From contig JABYQQ010000012.1 of assembly GCA_022605405.1 (NCBI GenBank), positions 434,001-498,000 of the forward strand: a stretch of 64,000 nucleotides of DNA, given 5' to 3'. The notes under the pieces were generated by a model, which saw only the letters and a list, made by a program, of their open reading frames with translations, ran no database searches and was not told the origin of the DNA. This document shows positions 59,352 to 64,000 of this stretch, in pieces. The stretch is from Earliella scabrosa (Eukaryota > Basidiomycota > Agaricomycetes > Polyporales > Polyporaceae). Each line of letters starts with the position of its first letter. Position 1 is the first letter of the stretch. The position numbers and the translations under genes were made by a program.

Positions 59352-61207
59352 ATGCAACGTAAGTCTCCTTTGGTGCACTCTCGCCTGTCTCTCTTTGAAC
59401 CCACCTGCCATGCACGCAGCGAATGATGCAAGGAGTGAGACAGAAAGCCCAAGAGCGGCACCTCCGCCTCTGTCCGTCCGCGACCTTCCTCCGCTGTCCC
59501 TTCCTTCAGTGCAAGAGGTGCAAGAGGTAGAGGGCCCCGAGTCGACGGCCTCGTCCCCGCTCTCCACCGCGCTCTCTCCCACCCAGTCCGACGTCGCGCC
59601 CAACTCCGCCACGATGCCCGACAAGGCAGAGAACCCCATCCTCCGTCGCGCCATCTCCTGTTCGTCCCTGACGGTCGAGGTGAAGCAGAGGCGCAAGCGG
59701 TCGCGCGTCAGCCCCGAGCAGTTGGCCAAGCTGGAACACTACTTCGCGGCGGACAACAGCCCGACGTCTGCGCGGCGGAAGGAGATCGCCCGCGAGCTGG
59801 GCATGGACGAGAGGCAGACGCAGATCTGGTTCCAGAATAGGTATGTGTCCCTCTGCCACGAACCTTCTCGCCCGGGCTCAATAGACGCGCGAAGGCGGGC
59901 CAAGGCGAAGCTGCAGCTCAAGCTCAAGACGCGCACCGTCGACAAGCTCGAGCCGCCGCCCGAGAGCCCGCCAGAGCTCACGAGCGGGTTCGACGTCGAC
60001 ATCCATGCTCTCATCCACGAGGACGAAGGTGCGTGCCAAGCGTCACACCGTGACTTCTCCGCTCACGTAGAGTTGCGAACACTGTGCAGAGGTCACCGTC
60101 TTCCCCTGCACGGATTTGACCATTGGAACTTGGCGGCGCATGGCCTCTCCACAGCACGACCTGATTGCGTACCTGTGCGAGGGAAAGCGGTCCCTCACCT
60201 GGTTCATCCGGTCCGGAGGCCGCAGCTTCAAGATGGAGATTCCCTACGAGCACATCCTCGAGTCGCGCTTCGCAAACGTGTCTCCCGGCGTCGGGTCCGC
60301 GACATTTGTGCTAGAACGCCCCCCGACATTCTACATGGAGAGCCTCATCGACCCGAGCCTCGGCGACGATTCCCCTCGTTTCTGGCAGGTGTGCGGTGAT
60401 TGGACCGAAGGCATGCAAGGGACGACGCAGCTTCGACACCACCTCATTGGCCCCGCCTACCAGCTCTCATCTCTCGTCAACAGCATCACACCCTCTGGGT
60501 TGTCCGGCGAGATTCCGTTGTACACTCCCACCCCGTCCGTGTCCGACGCCGGGTCTTCACCCGAGGTGTACACCCGCTCCCTGCACTCCCCCGTCGAGCA
60601 GATGCACGGCTCCTCACTCGTCCTGAGACGCCCGAGCTCCCTCAGCAGCCTGCGGATGCTGCACCACCCTTCCCTGGAGCGTCTCCGCTCCAGGCAAGCG
60701 AGTGTTCCGCTCTACCACTCCCCGCTCTCGAGCACTTCGACGCCCAACTCGCCATATGCTCCTAGCGAGGGATCGGGATCCATGTCCATGTCCCCCACCA
60801 CATTCTACCTGGACGGCAACGACCCGCGCCAATACATGCGGCAGAGCGCGACCGGCACGCCAGACCAGCTCACACAGCTGCCTCTCCCGATGCCGAACCT
60901 CCCGCGCCTCAACTACGAGTACCCGGTTCTGCAACGCTCAGAGTCTCCGTACGATTGTACGAGTGAGCCTACTCAGTCTGCGGCCTCAACGCCCGGCTAC
61001 TTCGATGTCTCGCCCTCCCACCCCGCCAATGCACCGTGGGCAGGTGCTGCAGGAGGCATGGGCTCAGTGGCCCTTGGACATGGATACGTGCCGCAGGGGA
61101 CTCCCGCAGAGGAGCGGCCTCACGAGCCGTACTACCAGTACCCCACTGGCCTCCCCGGACCCGCGCACGCGTTCTCCTACGAGAGCGCCGCGGCCGGAGG
61201 CTGTTAA
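59352..61207 (+). CDS. Homeodomain transcription factor
   Basis: Sequence-specific DNA-binding regulator. The homeodomain (about residues 92-151) reads KQRRKRSRVSPEQLAKLEHY, FAADNSPTSARRKEIAREL, MDERQTQIWFQNRRAKAKLQ, a 60-residue class with the recognition helix WFQNRR split by an intron. It resembles the single-homeodomain regulators of fruiting in Agaricomycetes (Hom1/Hom2 of Schizophyllum), not the mating-type HD1/HD2 pair. A conserved region follows: VFPCTDLTIGTWRRMASPQH, DLIAYLCEGKRSLTWFIRSG, FKMEIPYEHILESRF. The remainder is Ser/Pro-rich and disordered. The start is chosen at 59352: a 7-nt first exon (ATGCAAC) and a canonical GTAAGT..CAG intron give MQPNDARSETES; an ATG at 59410 inside that intron is the alternative. 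Stop at 61207. Confidence 0.88.
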
Positions 61208-61935
61208 TCCAGCCCCGTAATTATTTGAGTAACAACTATTTGTCTCGTCCCGTCTCGTCCGTTCCTTTCCGGTCTCGTCCTCTCCCACTCATTTCTCTCT
61301 CGTCTCCTCTCGCTCTCCGGTATCATACGTCGTCGACCGCTCTCGTATTCGTATCTGCCTTCACGTTCCCTCCCGTCTCGGTCTCTCACCGGTTCTGCTT
61401 CCCCGGTTCGCCGCGGGGTGCTGCGCGCCCGCCCACACACGTTGACGTTCACTTCGGATGCCTAGCTGCACCACACATTGCCCCTCTCTCTCACAGCCTG
61501 GTCGCGCCCAACCATCTCTCTCTCCACCCACAACCCTCAACTTATCACTATCGCACATGTGTAGCACTAGGATCCTTGCACCATTCCGTCTGTGAATAGT
61601 GCCACGTAATTGTGGAATGTTCGTGTGCATAATTCGCCAGCATTGCGCTGCATTCGACCTCCGACCTTAACCCCCACATCCGTCCATAGCCTCTACATTA
61701 CTTGTCTTTGTATCCATCGTAGTGCATACGGTACATGCATTCTGCCTCTAAAATATGCCATCGTCCATGGTTGTTCTGATCTTCTGTTGTCATGAAGAAG
61801 CCTGTGGATGTCACATGCCCTGTCTCGCCATCGACGAGCAAGATGAGGAGACTCATGACGCAGCCAAAGTGTGAGGCAATGCCTTTGCGATTCCGTGCTA
61901 TGCAATACATGTCTTCGTTCATCTGCCATACACTC
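61208..61935. other. Convergent 3' region between homeodomain gene and ARPC2
   Basis: No gene supported. 61240-61440 is strongly CT-rich on the plus strand (TCTCGTC-like repeats), probably part of the homeodomain 3' untranslated region. Confidence 0.4.
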
Positions 61936-63132
61936 TCACCGCATCATTGACCGACCCCTGTAGCGAGCAATCAGCATAAGAGACATACAAACTCAGGGCA
62001 GCATATACTCACGACGCAGTCTTCCTGTCCACGACGGCCTGCTCGGTCTTGGCGCGGTTGAGCACCTTCTGGAACTCGCTCACGCGGTGGCGCATCCGCG
62101 AGTGCATGTACGCCTTTGAGCACTTGATGTGATAGTGAAGGTAATCGCGGAAAAGCTGGATGTGCGTGATCGTCGAGTTCGCGACGACCGCGTTGGCAAA
62201 GTGGCGCGGGAAGAGCACGAAGGTCACGTAGCCGACGTCCTCCGAGTCGTTGAGTCCAGGTAGATGCCGGATCTCTAGCGGGGGCACGCGTGTGGTGTAG
62301 AGCACTTGGGGTGCGCTCTGGATGGTGGGCAGTCGTCGGGCATCTACGAACTCCTGCAGATGTTGCAGGGTTCCCGTGAGCGATGGCATGCTACCGACTA
62401 GCACAATAGATAGCGGACGAACCTGCAAGAAGACCTTGCCAAACACACGATCGGTCTCTTCCCGGAAGGTAGTGGAGAAGATAACAGTGACACGGTCGGA
62501 CGAGGCTTGCACATAGATGGCTTCTTCGTCGCGGTAGTGAAGGGCCATGAGGTCACCTTGGCCGCTCCCTGACGATTCGAGCTGCTTCTGTGCCTGGAAG
62601 CCGAGCTCGAACGGTGCTGCCAGTGCGTTACGCTTCAAAAGGGCGAGAGATTTGATGAACGCATCGCGCGGTTCTGGTGCAGATATAGCGTCTCCGGAGA
62701 CTTTGCGGGAGAACGAATGTACTCACCGCCTTCGGGAGGCAGCTGCTCAAGATCGACCTCCAAAGTGACGTTGTACTCGCTTTCCGGCTCGGCCCTGACC
62801 AACGACCCATACTCGCGCTTCAAGATATCGAGGACGCCGTACCGTACGAGCTCGTCCCAGCAGCGGATTTGCATGGACAAGAGCACCAGGGTCTTGCGGT
62901 CTGCCGTCGACAAGCTGAAGCGTACGCCATCAAAGTCTACAAACTTGACATCGAGTGAAGATGGCCTGGTTCGAGTGAGTTGGTGATCAGCAGCCAATGC
63001 AGGTATGGGATGCGCGTACTTGATCGCTTTCTCGGCGAGCGTGGTTTGGATGATGTAGTTGTGGGGCTACCGATGCGAGTCCGTTACTAGCTCACACTGG
63101 CCGACAACCAGACACACCTCAAGCAGGATCAT
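61936..63132 (-). CDS. ARPC2: Arp2/3 complex subunit 2 (ARPC2, p34)
   Basis: Core subunit of the actin-nucleating Arp2/3 complex at cortical patches. A 15-nt first exon (MILLE, start 63132) is spliced to PHNYIIQTTLAEKAIK, then PSSLDVKFVDFDGVRFSLST, LLSMQIRCWDELVRYGVLDI, YNVTLEVDLEQLPPEGG, RDAFIKSLALLKRNALAAPF, MALHYRDEEAIYVQASSDRV and TVIFSTTFREETDRVFGKVF. The final long helices are TITHIQLFRDYLHYHIKCSK and AYMHSRMRHRVSEFQKVLNR. A stop is met directly after KTAS (62009), but a GTGAGT..CAG intron there extends it to KTASGRSMMR, stop at 61936, which agrees with the conserved KTASGR end of the family. About five introns. Confidence 0.92.
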
Positions 63133-63385
63133 GGCAGGTCCGGGATGTCGTGTCGGAAGTCGTGGATGTCGTCGAGGACGGCGAGCGCGCGGCGGAGGCG
63201 CAGCGGGAAGGCGGGGCGGGGAGTCCCGTGACCCAGGGTAGGGGCGTGAGAAAGCGCTCAATCTTGGTCAAGGTCGATGCGTCCATCTGAGAATATTTCC
63301 TGTGTCTGACTACGCCAGAGTCTACGCTCTCCCGCCGCGCTCTTCTGTCCAGTAACTACTCATCTGCGCCGAGTAGACAGCCAAA
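63133..63385. promoter_or_regulatory. Shared divergent promoter, ARPC2 / eIF4B-like gene
   Basis: 253 bp between two diverging start codons; no specific element recognised. Confidence 0.45.
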
Positions 63386-64000
63386 ATGCGTACGTGCTTC
63401 CCCAGACGAGCCCAGGAAGCATGCTGATGCGCTGGGACCCCTCCAGCGCCGAAGAAAGCCCAAAAGATGTCGCTGAACGAGTTCCTGGGTGATAGCAGTG
63501 AGTCTTGCGTCTTCTCAGGCGTCGACCACGCTGCTCATCATGCGCGATGCTAAGCCCTGGGATCGTGGGCCGACGAAATGGATTCCCTCCCTACCGCCCG
63601 TGAGTCCTGACCAGACTCGGCAACCCTTCCACACCTTTAACGTTGCTAATAGCGTCCGGGCGAATGGACGACGACCGTTCGAGAGGGGGTCGTCGGGATG
63701 ATTTCCTCTCTTCTCGCCGTGAGTACTTAGATGGTCGGCTCCATACTTTCGCTAACCTTACGTCGCTCCGAAGCCGACCGTGGGGGTCCTATGCGCGAGG
63801 ATCTTCCCCTGCCAACGGAACCTCCTTTCACGGCATACGTCGGAAACTTGACCTTCGATATAACCGAATCTGAGCTCGAAGACTTCTTTGGCGGAAAGGT
63901 ATGTTGCTTTCCTATTCTTCCTTTCTATCCTCGAGATCAAATGTGCTCAACTCTCCCAAACCCTCTTCATAGACCAAGTCCGTCAAGATCATCAAAGACA
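63386..64000 (+). CDS. eIF4B/Tif3-like RNA-binding protein (partial, runs off window)
   Basis: Translation-initiation helper that promotes mRNA unwinding with eIF4A. Only the 5' end is inside. The first coding exon is ATGC (63386-63389); after a GTACGT..CAG intron the protein reads MPPKKAQKMSLNEFLGDS, TLGSWADEMDSLPTAPSGRM, a basic-acidic RGG-like stretch (DDDRSRGGRRDDFLSSRPDR), LPLPTEPPFTAYVGNLTFDI (start of an RRM, with YVGNLTF as RNP2), TESELEDFFGGK and KSVKIIKD. Every junction keeps frame. The N-terminal KKMSLNEFL plus short linker before a single RRM is the pattern of fungal Tif3/eIF4B. The rest of the RRM and the repeats cannot be seen. Confidence 0.85.

Overview
The window is nuclear DNA of a filamentous basidiomycete, most likely a wood-decaying agaricomycete close to the Polyporales. 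The signs are dense genes with many introns of about 50-60 nt (GT..AG, a few GC..AG), GC-rich coding sequence, a cellulose-binding GH5 endoglucanase, and several genes of the basidiomycete-restricted seven-helix families DUF6533 and DUF6534. All functions below come from reading translations and splice sites by eye; no search was run.

Layout. 0.5-5 kb: a secreted GH5 endoglucanase with an N-terminal CBM1, convergent with an amino-acid permease. 5.6-14 kb: two DUF6534 membrane-protein genes around Mediator subunit MED25. 14.6-20.4 kb: a JJJ1/DNAJC21-type J-protein, convergent with a copper P-type ATPase. 21-26 kb: a DUF6533 gene, splicing factor PRP18 and cytochrome c oxidase subunit 6b. 26-37 kb: an inositol-polyphosphate 5-phosphatase with large insertions, then the FG nucleoporin Nup159/Nup214. 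37-42 kb: pICln, an SH3 protein, nicotinate phosphoribosyltransferase and exosome subunit RRP41. 42.4-49 kb: a DUF6533 gene, an orphan protein of roughly 1100 residues ending in a shortened kinase-like domain, and a truncated second copy of the 5' end of that DUF6533 gene. 49-57 kb: tRNA m7G methyltransferase TRM8, mitochondrial citrate synthase, a ZNF830-like zinc-finger protein, COX10 and U1-70K. 57-59.3 kb: a long gene-poor stretch before a homeodomain regulator. 62-64 kb: ARPC2, and a left-end fragment of an eIF4B/Tif3-like protein.

Housekeeping genes are repeatedly arranged head-to-head over 180-420 bp (seven pairs), which suggests shared bidirectional promoters. Functions cluster loosely: RNA work (PRP18, pICln, U1-70K, ZNF830-like, RRP41, TRM8) and cytochrome oxidase or copper (CCC2-type ATPase, COX6B, COX10). 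I do not read this as a pathway cluster. The five orphan 7TM genes and the 7TM pseudogene fragment all lie on the minus strand.

The least explained part is 42.4-49.1 kb, where an orphan kinase-like gene sits between an intact DUF6533 gene and a decayed partial copy of it in the same orientation. I saw no CRISPR, rRNA, tRNA, transposase or prokaryotic-type element.
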